Below are positions 28,402 to 36,374 of a stretch of 64,000 bases of DNA, piece by piece (position 1 is the stretch's first letter; every line of letters starts with the position of its first letter). A model generated the notes under the pieces. The model did not search any database. It saw nothing but the letters and a program-made list of their open reading frames with translations, and was not told where the DNA came from. Location of the stretch: assembly GCA_028289585.1 (NCBI GenBank), contig JANQPI010000010.1, positions 372,001-436,000 on the forward strand. Direction: 5' to 3'. Origin of the DNA: Candidatus Zixiibacteriota bacterium. GTDB taxonomy: Bacteria; Zixibacteria; MSB-5A5; GN15; FEB-12. The position numbers and the translations under genes are program-made.

Positions 28402-29251
28402 CTCGATCCAGCGAGTCCGATCGATCCGAACGATGCAGCGGCTCGCTCGGGAAGCTGTCGCTCGGGGTCAGACGATCGGCCTGGTTCCGACGATGGGCTA
28501 CTTGCACGAGGGGCATCTGTCGTTGGTTCGGCGACTTCGCAGCCACTGTGATCTTGTCGTCGTATCTCTATTTGTCAATCCAGCGCAATTCGGACCTCGT
28601 GAGGATCTCGCTCGGTATCCACGCGATGCCGCTGGGGATCGGAAGAAGATCGCGGCCGCGGGGGGCGATCTGGTTTTTATGCCATCGACCGAGACTGTCT
28701 ATCCGAAGTCGTTCGAAACGTACGTTACGGTGGAACGGTTGACTACCGTGCTGGAGGGAGCGGCACGTCCGGACCACTTTCGTGGTGTCACGACGGTAGT
28801 TGCGATGCTGTACAATATTGTACGACCGGATCACGTGATTTTCGGGATGAAAGACTTCCAGCAGGCGGTCGTACTGAAGCGGATGACGGCGGACTTGCAT
28901 TACCCGATTCGCTATCACATCGGGGCGACAGTGCGCGAGGCCGACGGCCTGGCGATGTCGTCGCGGAACAGCTACTTCACATCCGAGCAACGACTCGAGG
29001 CCGTGGCACTCTACCGCTCGCTGCAGACCGCCCGGGCGATGGCCGCCTCGGGGACTGTGCGTACGACCGCGATTGAACGTGAGATGCGCGCCGCGCTGCT
29101 GGCAACCTGTCCCACCGCCAAGATCGAGTATGTGGCATTCAATGATTTCACGACCCTTGAGCCGGTTCGTTCTCTACGCCCGAATGTGGTCGTTTCCCTG
29201 GCGGCTGTTGTTCACGGCGTGCGACTCATTGACAATCTCAAGCTCAGCTAG
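28394..29251 (+). CDS. panC: pantothenate synthetase
   Basis: 285-residue enzyme that joins pantoate and beta-alanine at the cost of ATP, the last step to vitamin B5. It shows P-T-M-G-Y-L-H-E-G-H-L-S-L with the HIGH-like motif, V-S-L-F-V-N-P-A-Q-F-G, F-G-x-K-D-F-Q-Q and M-S-S-R-N-S-Y, the KMSKS-like loop. Length is normal. The enzyme that makes its beta-alanine, PanD, is encoded two genes on. Confidence 0.96.
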   Translation: MVSSIQRVRSIRTMQRLAREAVARGQTIGLVPTMGYLHEGHLSLVRRLRSHCDLVVVSLFVNPAQFGPREDLARYPRDAAGDRKKIAAAGGDLVFMPSTETVYPKSFETYVTVERLTTVLEGAARPDHFRGVTTVVAMLYNIVRPDHVIFGMKDFQQAVVLKRMTADLHYPIRYHIGATVREADGLAMSSRNSYFTSEQRLEAVALYRSLQTARAMAASGTVRTTAIEREMRAALLATCPTAKIEYVAFNDFTTLEPVRSLRPNVVVSLAAVVHGVRLIDNLKLS

Positions 29252-29257
29252 TCGATC

Positions 29258-29740
29258 GTGACTCAAGACCGCCACAACTCCTTCCCCGTGCTTGCCCCGG
29301 CAGTGAATGTTGCCGTGGTCCGCCGCGTACAGGGGAAATGGGAGGTTCTGTTGCTGAGGCGGTCCGCTCAGGAATCGCACGCCGGAAAATGGGGACTCGT
29401 CGCGGGCTCGCGGGAAGATGGAGAGTCGGCGGTGGAAACCGCCCGCCGGGAGGTCATCGAGGAGACCGGGTATACCCCCTCGCAACTCTTTGCCACCGAA
29501 CAATTGATCCATTTCTACGACGTGGATTCCGATTCGATCTGGCTGTCACCGGTGTTTGTGGCGCTGGTGGAGGTTAACAGGGAACCCCGCCTCTCGTCGG
29601 AAAATGTTGACTGGCAATGGCTTAGCTTGGTCAGGGCGGTGTCGGTCGTGAGTTGGCGGTCGCTGGTGTCAGTCTTGCGGGAGTTGCACGACGATTTAAT
29701 GGTGTATCCACCTGGCACGTGGACAGCCGTGGAACCCTGA
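29258..29740 (+). CDS. NUDIX hydrolase
   Basis: 160 residues with a complete NUDIX box: G then S-R-E-D-G then E-S-A-V-E-T-A-R-R-E-V-I-E-E-T-G-Y (G-x5-E-x7-R-E-U-x-E-E-x-G-U). The N-terminal strand V-A-V-V-R-R-V-Q-G-K-W-E-V-L-L-L-R-R fits dihydroneopterin-triphosphate or general (d)NTP hydrolases. It starts at GTG 29258, six bases after panC, and could be a house-cleaning enzyme; the substrate is unknown. Confidence 0.85.
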   Translation: MTQDRHNSFPVLAPAVNVAVVRRVQGKWEVLLLRRSAQESHAGKWGLVAGSREDGESAVETARREVIEETGYTPSQLFATEQLIHFYDVDSDSIWLSPVFVALVEVNREPRLSSENVDWQWLSLVRAVSVVSWRSLVSVLRELHDDLMVYPPGTWTAVEP

Positions 29741-29748
29741 GGCAGGCC

Positions 29749-29776
29749 TTGCGCTTATGGGTAAAGACGCTATCAT
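29749..29776 (+). promoter_or_regulatory. panD promoter
   Basis: TTGCGC (29749-29754), 16 bases, TATCAT (29771-29776, five of six matches). It starts just after the NUDIX stop, giving a leader of about 13 bases to panD at 29797. Confidence 0.5.
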
Positions 29777-29796
29777 GGCCGCGGAAATGAGCTCGT

Positions 29797-30189
29797 ATGA
29801 GAATATCTGTCTGTAAATCGAAGATTCACCGGGCGACGGTGACCCAGGCTGACCTTAACTATGTTGGCTCCATTACGATTGACGCCGACCTGGTCAAAGC
29901 TGCCGACCTGATTGAGTACGAGAAGGTTCAGGTCATTAACATCAACACCGGTGCCCGCTTCGAGACGTATGTCATCGCCGGTGAGCCGGGATCCGGTGTG
30001 ATTGGCCTCAACGGAGCCGCAGCTCGACTCGGACTCCCCGGGGACCTGGTCATCATTATCGCCTATGGCCAAATCGAGAAAGCTGAGGCGGCATCGTTTA
30101 CACCGGCCCTGGTCTTCGTCGATGGCGACAATCGACCGCTTGATCACGATCCCCAGCCGGAGCGCGGCTCCACAGTCGTCCGCACATGA
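29797..30189 (+). CDS. panD: aspartate 1-decarboxylase precursor
   Basis: 130-residue pyruvoyl enzyme that makes beta-alanine from aspartate. The precursor cleaves itself between Gly24 and Ser25 in L-N-Y-V-G-S-I-T, turning Ser25 into the pyruvoyl group, exactly at the E. coli positions. Also present are K-I-H-R-A-T-V-T-Q and [13 protein letters not shown]. It overlaps the next gene by four bases. Confidence 0.95.
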   Translation: MRISVCKSKIHRATVTQADLNYVGSITIDADLVKAADLIEYEKVQVININTGARFETYVIAGEPGSGVIGLNGAAARLGLPGDLVIIIAYGQIEKAEAASFTPALVFVDGDNRPLDHDPQPERGSTVVRT

Positions 30190-30944
30190 GCCCCCACCGG
30201 ATGCCGGCGCAGAAGGCGGCCATAATCCTCGCTGCCGGCAAGGGGAAGCGGATGAAGTCCGACCTCCCCAAGGTGCTGCACCCGATCGGTGGGAAACCGA
30301 TGATTGAGATGTTGCTCGATCGCCTCCAACCACTCGGCTTTACCAAGACCGTTGTCGTGATCGGGCATCAGGGGGAAGAGGTGCGGGACGCCCTCGCCGG
30401 CTATGCCGTCGAGTTCGCCTGGCAACGTGAGCAACTGGGTACCGGCCACGCCGTGATGATGGCTCGGGAAGCGTTGGAAGAATTCTCTGGACCGATACTT
30501 GTCGCTGCCGGTGATGTCCCGTTTCTCTCCATCGATTCGATGGCACGCCTGTTTGCCGCCCATGCTGAGGCTGAGGCGGCAGCGACCTGCCTTTCGGCGC
30601 ATTTCGATGACCCGACCGGGTACGGACGGATTATTCGAGACGATACCGGGTCGCTGCTTCGGGCGATCGTTGAGCACAAGGATGCCTCTCCCGATATCCT
30701 GGAGATTTCCGAGATCAACTCGGGGACGTTTCTTTTCGATGCCGGTAAACTCTTCGCGACACTCGCTCAGTTGACGACCGATAACGCCCAGGGGGAATAC
30801 TATCTCACTGACGTCGTCAAGATTCTTCACGAGTCGGGGGATAAAGTCGCGGTCGTGGCTGCCGAAAATCCGGATGAGGTGCGCGGGGTAAATTCTCCGG
30901 AGCAGCTGGTGGATTTGGCGCGACGACTGGGGTTGGACGCCTGA
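30186..30944 (+). CDS. GlmU-type UDP-N-acetylglucosamine pyrophosphorylase domain only
   Basis: 252 residues covering only the GlmU uridylyltransferase half. It has the loop [33 protein letters not shown] and [17 protein letters not shown] and E-Y-Y-L-T-D-V-V match GlmU. The C-terminal left-handed beta-helix acetyltransferase (about 200 residues) is absent, and the gene ends cleanly. It may make UDP-GlcNAc when acetylation is done elsewhere, or serve another sugar. Confidence 0.85.
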   Translation: MSPHRMPAQKAAIILAAGKGKRMKSDLPKVLHPIGGKPMIEMLLDRLQPLGFTKTVVVIGHQGEEVRDALAGYAVEFAWQREQLGTGHAVMMAREALEEFSGPILVAAGDVPFLSIDSMARLFAAHAEAEAAATCLSAHFDDPTGYGRIIRDDTGSLLRAIVEHKDASPDILEISEINSGTFLFDAGKLFATLAQLTTDNAQGEYYLTDVVKILHESGDKVAVVAAENPDEVRGVNSPEQLVDLARRLGLDA

Positions 30945-31040
30945 TTTTTCTGAGCGAATTGCCGAGTCGGTGCGTATAGATACTACCGGGCTTTCTGGTT
31001 GACGCACACGACTTGAAACCGCTACTTACGAGAGTTCCTC

Positions 31041-31550
31041 ATGAAACGACTACTTGCCTATATGCTTGCCGCGGCGCTGTTGCTGGGAGCCGCCAATACC
31101 CCTGTCCATGCTCAGTCGGCCGATGTTGAGGCGCTGAATGAGTTGCAGCGGGGATCAAGCTTGGGCGTGCAGCCGATGTCATCGCCGACCGGTTGGTTGG
31201 ACCTCTCGCGGGCGACCTTTAGCCACAGTTACTCGCTGACCTATTTCAGCGGCGGCGGTACGTCGGGATCGCTCGGGTTGTGGACCTCGGCGATGCGCTA
31301 TGAATTCTCGGACCATCTGCGTCTGACGTTGAACTTGGGTGTTTTGCACGACGGTGGTGCCATTTTTGGATCGGACTTCAGATCGGATCGGAACACGACG
31401 TTCTTGCCGGGTTTCCGACTCGAGTATCAACCTTCTGACAAGGTCTATATGTCGGTGTCGTTCCAGCGGTACGCTGGTGGTTACGGCCCGTACGGGTATC
31501 AGCCGTTTGGCTATCGGGATTGGCGGTATCCCGGTAACTACCGCTATTAG
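31041..31550 (+). CDS. small secreted, probably outer-membrane protein
   Basis: 169 residues with a signal peptide (L-L-A-Y-M-L-A-A-A-L-L-L-G, cleavage after V-H-A-Q). The mature part alternates polar and aromatic residues, such as L-S-R-A-T-F-S-H-S-Y-S-L-T-Y-F, and ends in a Y/G/P-rich tail. It looks like a half-size beta barrel, but no family is recognised. The start is ATG 31041; the ribosome site is weak. Confidence 0.55.
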   Translation: MKRLLAYMLAAALLLGAANTPVHAQSADVEALNELQRGSSLGVQPMSSPTGWLDLSRATFSHSYSLTYFSGGGTSGSLGLWTSAMRYEFSDHLRLTLNLGVLHDGGAIFGSDFRSDRNTTFLPGFRLEYQPSDKVYMSVSFQRYAGGYGPYGYQPFGYRDWRYPGNYRY

Positions 31551-31569
31551 ACGCGTAACAGTGTGGTGA

Positions 31570-32118
31570 GTGCCGGCAGGGAATGCCGGGGAGGATGTAG
31601 TTCGCGGCTTGATTAACGAACGCTGGTCAGCGTTGTCGCTGGCCGTTCGCAACCGATTTACCCACCTCGCCGACCGGTGGTTTTGGCCGGCGGCCCTCGT
31701 CCTCAGTATTATTGCTTCATCGTATCTTGCCTTTGTCGGTCTTCGTTTGGTCGATGCGGCAGAGGTTGAGCTGACGTTACCGTCCCATGTGGTTCGTCTC
31801 GAGGTGATCACCGCGGTCGAAAGTGACTCGCTCCGTGTGATTGCTGATCGTCTCGACGGACTCCGCGATGAGGTCGTTGATGTGGTGGTGGTCACACGAA
31901 CGGTGCGTCCGGACAATCGGCCGGAGCAATCGTTTGTGATGTCGCGGACGGAGACAACCGCTGGGGCCGAACATGTGGCCATGCTTCTTGGCGTAGATCC
32001 GGAGCGGGTATTCTATCGAGAACGAGAGTATAATCGCGACCACGTCACGGCAACGTTGGTCGTGGGCGACGATTGGCGGTCGCTGCTCGCAGCGCTGCCG
32101 GGAGAGAGCAACAACTGA
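31570..32118 (+). CDS. membrane-anchored LytR_C-domain protein
   Basis: 182 residues with one membrane segment (about 39-60) and a periplasmic domain resembling LytR_C (the C-terminal domain of LytR-CpsA-Psr proteins), with V-R-L-E-V-I-T-A-V and V-V-V-V-T-R-T-V-R. The catalytic LytR phosphotransferase domain is missing. The role is unknown; such stand-alone domains often sit next to rsfS. The start could be GTG 31570 or TTG 31609, the latter preceded by GGGGAGGA. It ends in a CTGA overlap with rsfS. Confidence 0.55.
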   Translation: MPAGNAGEDVVRGLINERWSALSLAVRNRFTHLADRWFWPAALVLSIIASSYLAFVGLRLVDAAEVELTLPSHVVRLEVITAVESDSLRVIADRLDGLRDEVVDVVVVTRTVRPDNRPEQSFVMSRTETTAGAEHVAMLLGVDPERVFYREREYNRDHVTATLVVGDDWRSLLAALPGESNN

Positions 32119-32489
32119 CCGCAACGACAACGACTGAGATAACGGCCCGCGAAGTAGCAGTTCGTGCCGGCCAACTGGCCCTGACCAAAAAAGGGTACGA
32201 TATCCACATTCTGAATATCACCGGGCTCTCGTCGGTTTCCGATTACCTCGTCCTGGTTTCCGGATCCGCCGATGTTCAGGTGAAAGCGATCGCCGCAGCT
32301 ATTGAGGAGGGGTTACGCGATGAGGGGATCACACCATTATACCGAGAGGGTGTAAAAGAAGGGAATTGGGCACTGCTTGACTTTGTCGATGTCGTTGTCC
32401 ATGTTTTCTACGAGCCGACGCGGCACTTTTACGCTCTCGAGAAGCTCTGGGCCGATGCGCCCGTTGAAGTCCTGACTGACGACAACTAG
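32115..32489 (+). CDS. rsfS: ribosomal silencing factor RsfS
   Basis: About 124 residues. RsfS binds L14 on the large subunit and blocks joining under starvation. Family signs: [35 protein letters not shown] and [15 protein letters not shown] place the start at CTG 32115, eight bases after GGGAGAG (32100-32106) and overlapping the previous stop as CTGA. No ATG, GTG or TTG is available between TTG 32073, inside the previous gene, and the conserved core. Confidence 0.88.
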   Translation: MTATTTTEITAREVAVRAGQLALTKKGYDIHILNITGLSSVSDYLVLVSGSADVQVKAIAAAIEEGLRDEGITPLYREGVKEGNWALLDFVDVVVHVFYEPTRHFYALEKLWADAPVEVLTDDN

Positions 32490-32532
32490 CTCGCCGGCTC
32501 CTGCCGCATCACAGACCGCAAACCGCCATGCT

Positions 32533-33792
32533 ATGGATAATCCCGTGGAACTTGTTGAACTGAAATCAAAGACTATTGCCGAGCTTCTGAAAATTGCCGA
32601 AGACCTCGACATACCCGGCGTCTCTGGCCTTCGTAAGTCCGAGCTCATTTACAAGGTCATGGAGCAGCAATCGGCCAACAACAGCGCCATTCTCGCCGAA
32701 GGTGTCCTGGAGATTATGGAGGAGGGCTACGGCTTTCTCCGATCCCCTGATTACAATTACCTGCCCGGACCGGATGATATCTACGTCTCGCCGTCACAGA
32801 TCAAACGATTCGATCTCCGCACCGGCGATACGATCTCGGGTCAGGTTCGCCAGCCCAAAGATAACGAACGATACTTCGCACTGCTCAAGATCGAGGCGAT
32901 CAATTACGATTCGCCCGAGGTTGCCAAGCAGAAAACAACGTTTGACAATCTGACTCCGCTCTATCCGGATGTTCCCTTTACCCTCGAACTCACGGATAAG
33001 GAACTGACGACGCGAATCATCGACCTCATGTGCCCGATCGGCAAAGGGCAGCGTGCCCTGATTACCTCACCACCCAAGGCCGGAAAGACGATCATCCTTC
33101 AAAAGATTGCGCAGGCCATTACCGCCAATCACAAGGAAGTGCGCCTGATCGTGCTTCTCATTGACGAGCGTCCGGAAGAAGTCACGGATATGCGACGGTC
33201 GGTGCGGGGTGAGGTCGTTGCATCGACGTTCGATGAGCCGGCCGAACGACACGTGCAGGTGGCCAAGATGGTTCTGGAGAAGGCCAAGCGTCTCGTCGAA
33301 CATGGTCATCATGTCGTGATTCTGCTCGACTCGATCACCCGGCTGGCGCGGGCGCACAACGCGGTTGTCCCACACTCTGGCAAGATTCTGTCTGGTGGTG
33401 TCGACTCCAACGCCCTGCACAAGCCCAAGCGGTTCTTTGGTGCCGCCCGCAATATCGAACGAGGCGGCTCACTGACGATTATCGCCACGGCGCTCATCGA
33501 AACCGGATCTCGCATGGACGAAGTTATCTTCGAGGAGTTCAAAGGGACCGGTAACATGGAGATGGTGCTCGATCGCCGGTTGGCTGACCGAAGGATTTTC
33601 CCCGCGATGGACATCAACCGTTCGTCGACTCGCAAGGAAGAGCTGTTGCAGAGTGCCGAGACACTCAACAAGGTCTGGATTTTGCGGAAGTTCCTGGCCG
33701 AGATGAATTCGATCGAGGCAATGGAGTTTCTTGGCGACCGGATGCGCAAGACCAAATCGAACGAGCAGTTCCTGCAGTCGATGAAAGACTGA
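32533..33792 (+). CDS. rho: transcription termination factor Rho
   Basis: 419-residue hexameric RNA helicase. The N-terminal Rho_N part opens [15 protein letters not shown]. The cold-shock-like RNA-binding domain has [12 protein letters not shown]. The ATPase core has S-P-P-K-A-G-K-T and [22 protein letters not shown] and G-K-I-L-S complete the Q/R loop region. Normal length. Its stop directly abuts the stop of the convergent YCF48-like gene, and intrinsic terminators are rare in the window, so Rho probably handles most termination here. Confidence 0.97.
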   Translation: MDNPVELVELKSKTIAELLKIAEDLDIPGVSGLRKSELIYKVMEQQSANNSAILAEGVLEIMEEGYGFLRSPDYNYLPGPDDIYVSPSQIKRFDLRTGDTISGQVRQPKDNERYFALLKIEAINYDSPEVAKQKTTFDNLTPLYPDVPFTLELTDKELTTRIIDLMCPIGKGQRALITSPPKAGKTIILQKIAQAITANHKEVRLIVLLIDERPEEVTDMRRSVRGEVVASTFDEPAERHVQVAKMVLEKAKRLVEHGHHVVILLDSITRLARAHNAVVPHSGKILSGGVDSNALHKPKRFFGAARNIERGGSLTIIATALIETGSRMDEVIFEEFKGTGNMEMVLDRRLADRRIFPAMDINRSSTRKEELLQSAETLNKVWILRKFLAEMNSIEAMEFLGDRMRKTKSNEQFLQSMKD

Positions 33793-34764
33793 TCAGCGCG
33801 GTCGGACAAAGATCGCGCCGTGCGACCCAACGATCCACACGGCTGTCGACGTTAGCGCAATGTCGAACAGATTGGCCGACGTGGGCAGTGAGTAGCGGGC
33901 AAACGAGGCACCACCGTCTACCGACTCGAAGACGGTCCCGCCCGTCGCCGTAATCAGCGCGGTATCCCCTCCGACAAACTGAGTCGCGACAAAGTGCGCT
34001 TCAATTGACAGCTCAATCGGCTTCCAGGATTGTCCACCATCCACGGACCGCGCGGCCATCGCCGCGTTGCCAACCAGAATCCCCAACGAATCCGATAGAG
34101 CCAGGGCTCGTCCCGGCCGCTCCAGATTGTGTGGCTGGGTTGTCCACGTTGTGCCTCGATCGGTGCTTCGGAGGATTCCATTAAACGAGGGGATCAGGAC
34201 AGTGCCATCGGTTAGTACCGTGATGTCCCCGAGGCCGGTGCCGGGATTGTTGACCCGTTGCCAATTCTGACCGGCGTCGGTTGTTCGGTAGACAATACCT
34301 CGAAATGGTGCCTGGGGATCGCGCGTCATTCCTACCACAATACCTGTATCTGCAGTCCAGAAGTGGATGCTGAGAAACCAGTAGGCCGTATCCGCATCCG
34401 CCGGTGAGCGGTCGTACCATGATGCCCCGCTATCGGTGGTGAGGAAGACCATGCCTTGGCGGCCGCAGACATATCCGACTTGGGCATTGAGGAAGCAGAG
34501 ATCTTCCAACGGCGGTTGTGTCGAAACCGGATAGACTTTCCAGAAGCGACCGGTCGATGTTGTTACGAGCAGTTTTCCGGAGCTGGTAACGATGTAGCCG
34601 GTAGAATCGTTGGTGAAATCGACGCCGGTGAAGTGATTCGTGACCGGAGGCGTGACTGCCGACCAGGTTTGAGAAGACGCCGGCGCCGAGAACAGCGTTC
34701 CGGCGACCGCGATGGCCAGCGCAGTTTTAATTGAGAACCGATGCATAGCTCGTATACCGTTCAT
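33793..34764 (-). CDS. secreted YCF48/BNR-repeat beta-propeller protein
   Basis: 323 residues with a signal peptide (A-L-A-I-A-V-A-G-T-L-F-S-A-P-A-S-S). The mature protein is a chain of YCF48/Asp-box-like propeller blades with repeated S-x-D-G-G-x-S-W or T-x-D-x-G-x-x-W motifs (T-D-S-G-A-S-W, T-D-A-G-Q-N-W, T-D-R-G-T-T-W, V-D-G-G-Q-S-W, V-D-G-G-A-S-F). There is no sorting tail or anchor, so it may be free in the periplasm or secreted. The start is ATG 34764 (promoter geometry favours this) or 34746. It abuts rho at the 3' end. Confidence 0.8.
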   Translation of the reverse strand: MNGIRAMHRFSIKTALAIAVAGTLFSAPASSQTWSAVTPPVTNHFTGVDFTNDSTGYIVTSSGKLLVTTSTGRFWKVYPVSTQPPLEDLCFLNAQVGYVCGRQGMVFLTTDSGASWYDRSPADADTAYWFLSIHFWTADTGIVVGMTRDPQAPFRGIVYRTTDAGQNWQRVNNPGTGLGDITVLTDGTVLIPSFNGILRSTDRGTTWTTQPHNLERPGRALALSDSLGILVGNAAMAARSVDGGQSWKPIELSIEAHFVATQFVGGDTALITATGGTVFESVDGGASFARYSLPTSANLFDIALTSTAVWIVGSHGAIFVRPR

Positions 34765-34773
34765 CTGTGCTAG

Positions 34774-34802
34774 AGTCTAGGTTTCCTACCGTAGATCGGC
34801 AA
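34774..34802 (-). promoter_or_regulatory. promoter of the YCF48-like gene, short or no leader
   Basis: On the minus strand TTGCCG (34802-34797), 17 bases, TAGACT (34779-34774), ending nine bases before ATG 34764. Confidence 0.45.
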
Positions 34803-34848
34803 ACTTTGTCGTTGTCTGTGTCCAAAATGCACCGCCGCGGTGGTGACT

Positions 34849-35511
34849 ATGGATGCTAATGCCCTTGACCTGCATCAGGTTACCTATACTACCGACCGCG
34901 GCGACACCCTCTTCCGGAATCTTGATCTGACCCTCCGCCAAGGGGAATCACTGGTCATTGTAGGTGCGGCGGGCACCGGAAAGACACGCCTTCTCGATAT
35001 CCTGATCGGCCGCACTTTCGCCGACAGCGGTTCCGTTGAGGTTCTCGGCGAGGAACTGCGGAAGCGTCGTTGGGGGGCGGTTCGACGTGTCCGCCGCCGG
35101 ATTGGTGGCGTTGGTGGGCCATTTGACCTGATTCCGTCGTTTACGGTGGCTAAGAATCTATCAATTCCCATGATCCTCGCTGGCGAGAGTCGCAAAGTCC
35201 GCCATGAACGGCTCTTCACGACCCTTGCCGATATGTCACTCTTGAATCTGGCAAAGACCTATCCGTTTCAGTTAACGCGTGTAGAGCGGACGATGGTCCA
35301 GCTGGCACGGGCAACAATCGCCAATCAGCCGTTGGTGTTGATTGATGAACCGGCGGCGGGTGTTGATCCGGCTACCTACGAGCGGGTTTTCGGGTACCTG
35401 ACGAAATTGATCCTGTCCGGGCGATCGTTACTCATCGTTTCTGCCGAGCCGCCGCAGCAAGACCTGCCGCACACCACCGTCAGATTCTTCCACGAGGGCA
35501 CGCTGGTATGA
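34849..35511 (+). CDS. ftsE: FtsE-like ABC protein lacking ATPase-cycle motifs
   Basis: About 220 residues, FtsE by position before ftsX and by alignment. Walker A is intact, G-A-A-G-T-G-K-T (39-46), as is Walker B L-V-L-I-D-E-P (162-168). Three other motifs are lost: the Q-loop site reads I-G-G-V-G-G-P-F (85-92) without Gln; the signature L-S-G-G-E-Q is L-T-R-V-E-R (142-147); the H-loop A-T-H-D is V-S-A-E (197-200). Binding without normal hydrolysis is likely. FtsEX normally activates amidases through EnvC, whose homolog follows. ATG 34849 is preceded in frame by GTG 34840/34843. Confidence 0.85.
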   Translation: MDANALDLHQVTYTTDRGDTLFRNLDLTLRQGESLVIVGAAGTGKTRLLDILIGRTFADSGSVEVLGEELRKRRWGAVRRVRRRIGGVGGPFDLIPSFTVAKNLSIPMILAGESRKVRHERLFTTLADMSLLNLAKTYPFQLTRVERTMVQLARATIANQPLVLIDEPAAGVDPATYERVFGYLTKLILSGRSLLIVSAEPPQQDLPHTTVRFFHEGTLV

Positions 35512-36374
35512 GTAAGCTGACCCACGTCCTTGGCGAACTCGGCCGCAACGTTGTCCGCCATCCACTTGCCTCAGTCGCATCCCTTTTGTCGCTCGCGCTG
35601 CTCTTGTTACTGTTCGATCTCTTCTGGATAGCGGCTCAGACGAGTAATCGCTTCTACCAGGACTTGCTCAGTGAGGTGGAGATGGAACTGTTCGTCAGTG
35701 AGTCGCTTTCCGACTCCGCGGCAACTGGTATTCAGCGAGATCTGGAGATCTACCCTGAGATCGCATCGGTGCGTTATCTGTCGAAAGACGATGCCCGGCG
35801 TGAACTTGAATCTCTGGTCGGTGTCGATCTGTTGGTGGGCTACGATACGATCAATCCGTTACCGCGTTCGTATCTGCTCTCGTTTACGCCAGCCGTTCTC
35901 AGCACGCACGTTCTCGACTCGCTGCAGACGGCTCTCGTAACCGATGACCGGATTGATGCGGTCGAGTACGGACGAGAGTGGTTAGCGAAAGCAGAATCGA
36001 CCCGCAATCTCATCCGCGACGTGGGCATCGGTCTGGGTGCTCTGATCCTCCTGGCAGCATTGATCAACGCTACTAACTCGCTGCGCCTCCTGGCGCGTAC
36101 ACGAGCCGAAGGAATCACGCAGATGTTGCTGCTCGGGTCCGGCCGACTCTTCGTCGCAGCGCCGTTTATTCTGGAAGGAATGCTGATTGGCGGCGTATCG
36201 GCAGCAGTCGGTTGGCTGGCAATACGGTTTGCCGCCTCCCGTGTCGATATCACTCAGGTGGAGATCATCATGCCGACGGTTGAGCAGATTGTCGGTTATT
36301 GCCTTGTGCTCGCGTTTCTGGGAGGCCTGGCCGGGTGGCTGGGTGTAAGCAAGTTCTTGAGGTACAGTCGATGA
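35508..36374 (+). CDS. ftsX: FtsX cell-division permease-like protein
   Basis: 288 residues with four membrane segments: near 23-44, 172-195, 216-238 and 258-282. A periplasmic domain of about 120 residues between the first two, with Y-L-S-K-D-D-A-R-R-E-L, is the site that binds EnvC-like partners. F-x-E-G-M-L-I-G-G-V-S-A-A is the typical coupling region. It overlaps ftsE and the EnvC-like gene by four bases each (ATGA type), showing tight coupling of three subunits. Confidence 0.92.
   Translation: MSKLTHVLGELGRNVVRHPLASVASLLSLALLLLLFDLFWIAAQTSNRFYQDLLSEVEMELFVSESLSDSAATGIQRDLEIYPEIASVRYLSKDDARRELESLVGVDLLVGYDTINPLPRSYLLSFTPAVLSTHVLDSLQTALVTDDRIDAVEYGREWLAKAESTRNLIRDVGIGLGALILLAALINATNSLRLLARTRAEGITQMLLLGSGRLFVAAPFILEGMLIGGVSAAVGWLAIRFAASRVDITQVEIIMPTVEQIVGYCLVLAFLGGLAGWLGVSKFLRYSR

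Noticed and set aside
31179-31982. Long minus-strand frame (267 codons) opposite two genes
   Set aside because: It lies opposite the secreted protein and the LytR_C gene, is R/T/S-rich as antisense frames of GC-rich genes are, and has no signal or motif.
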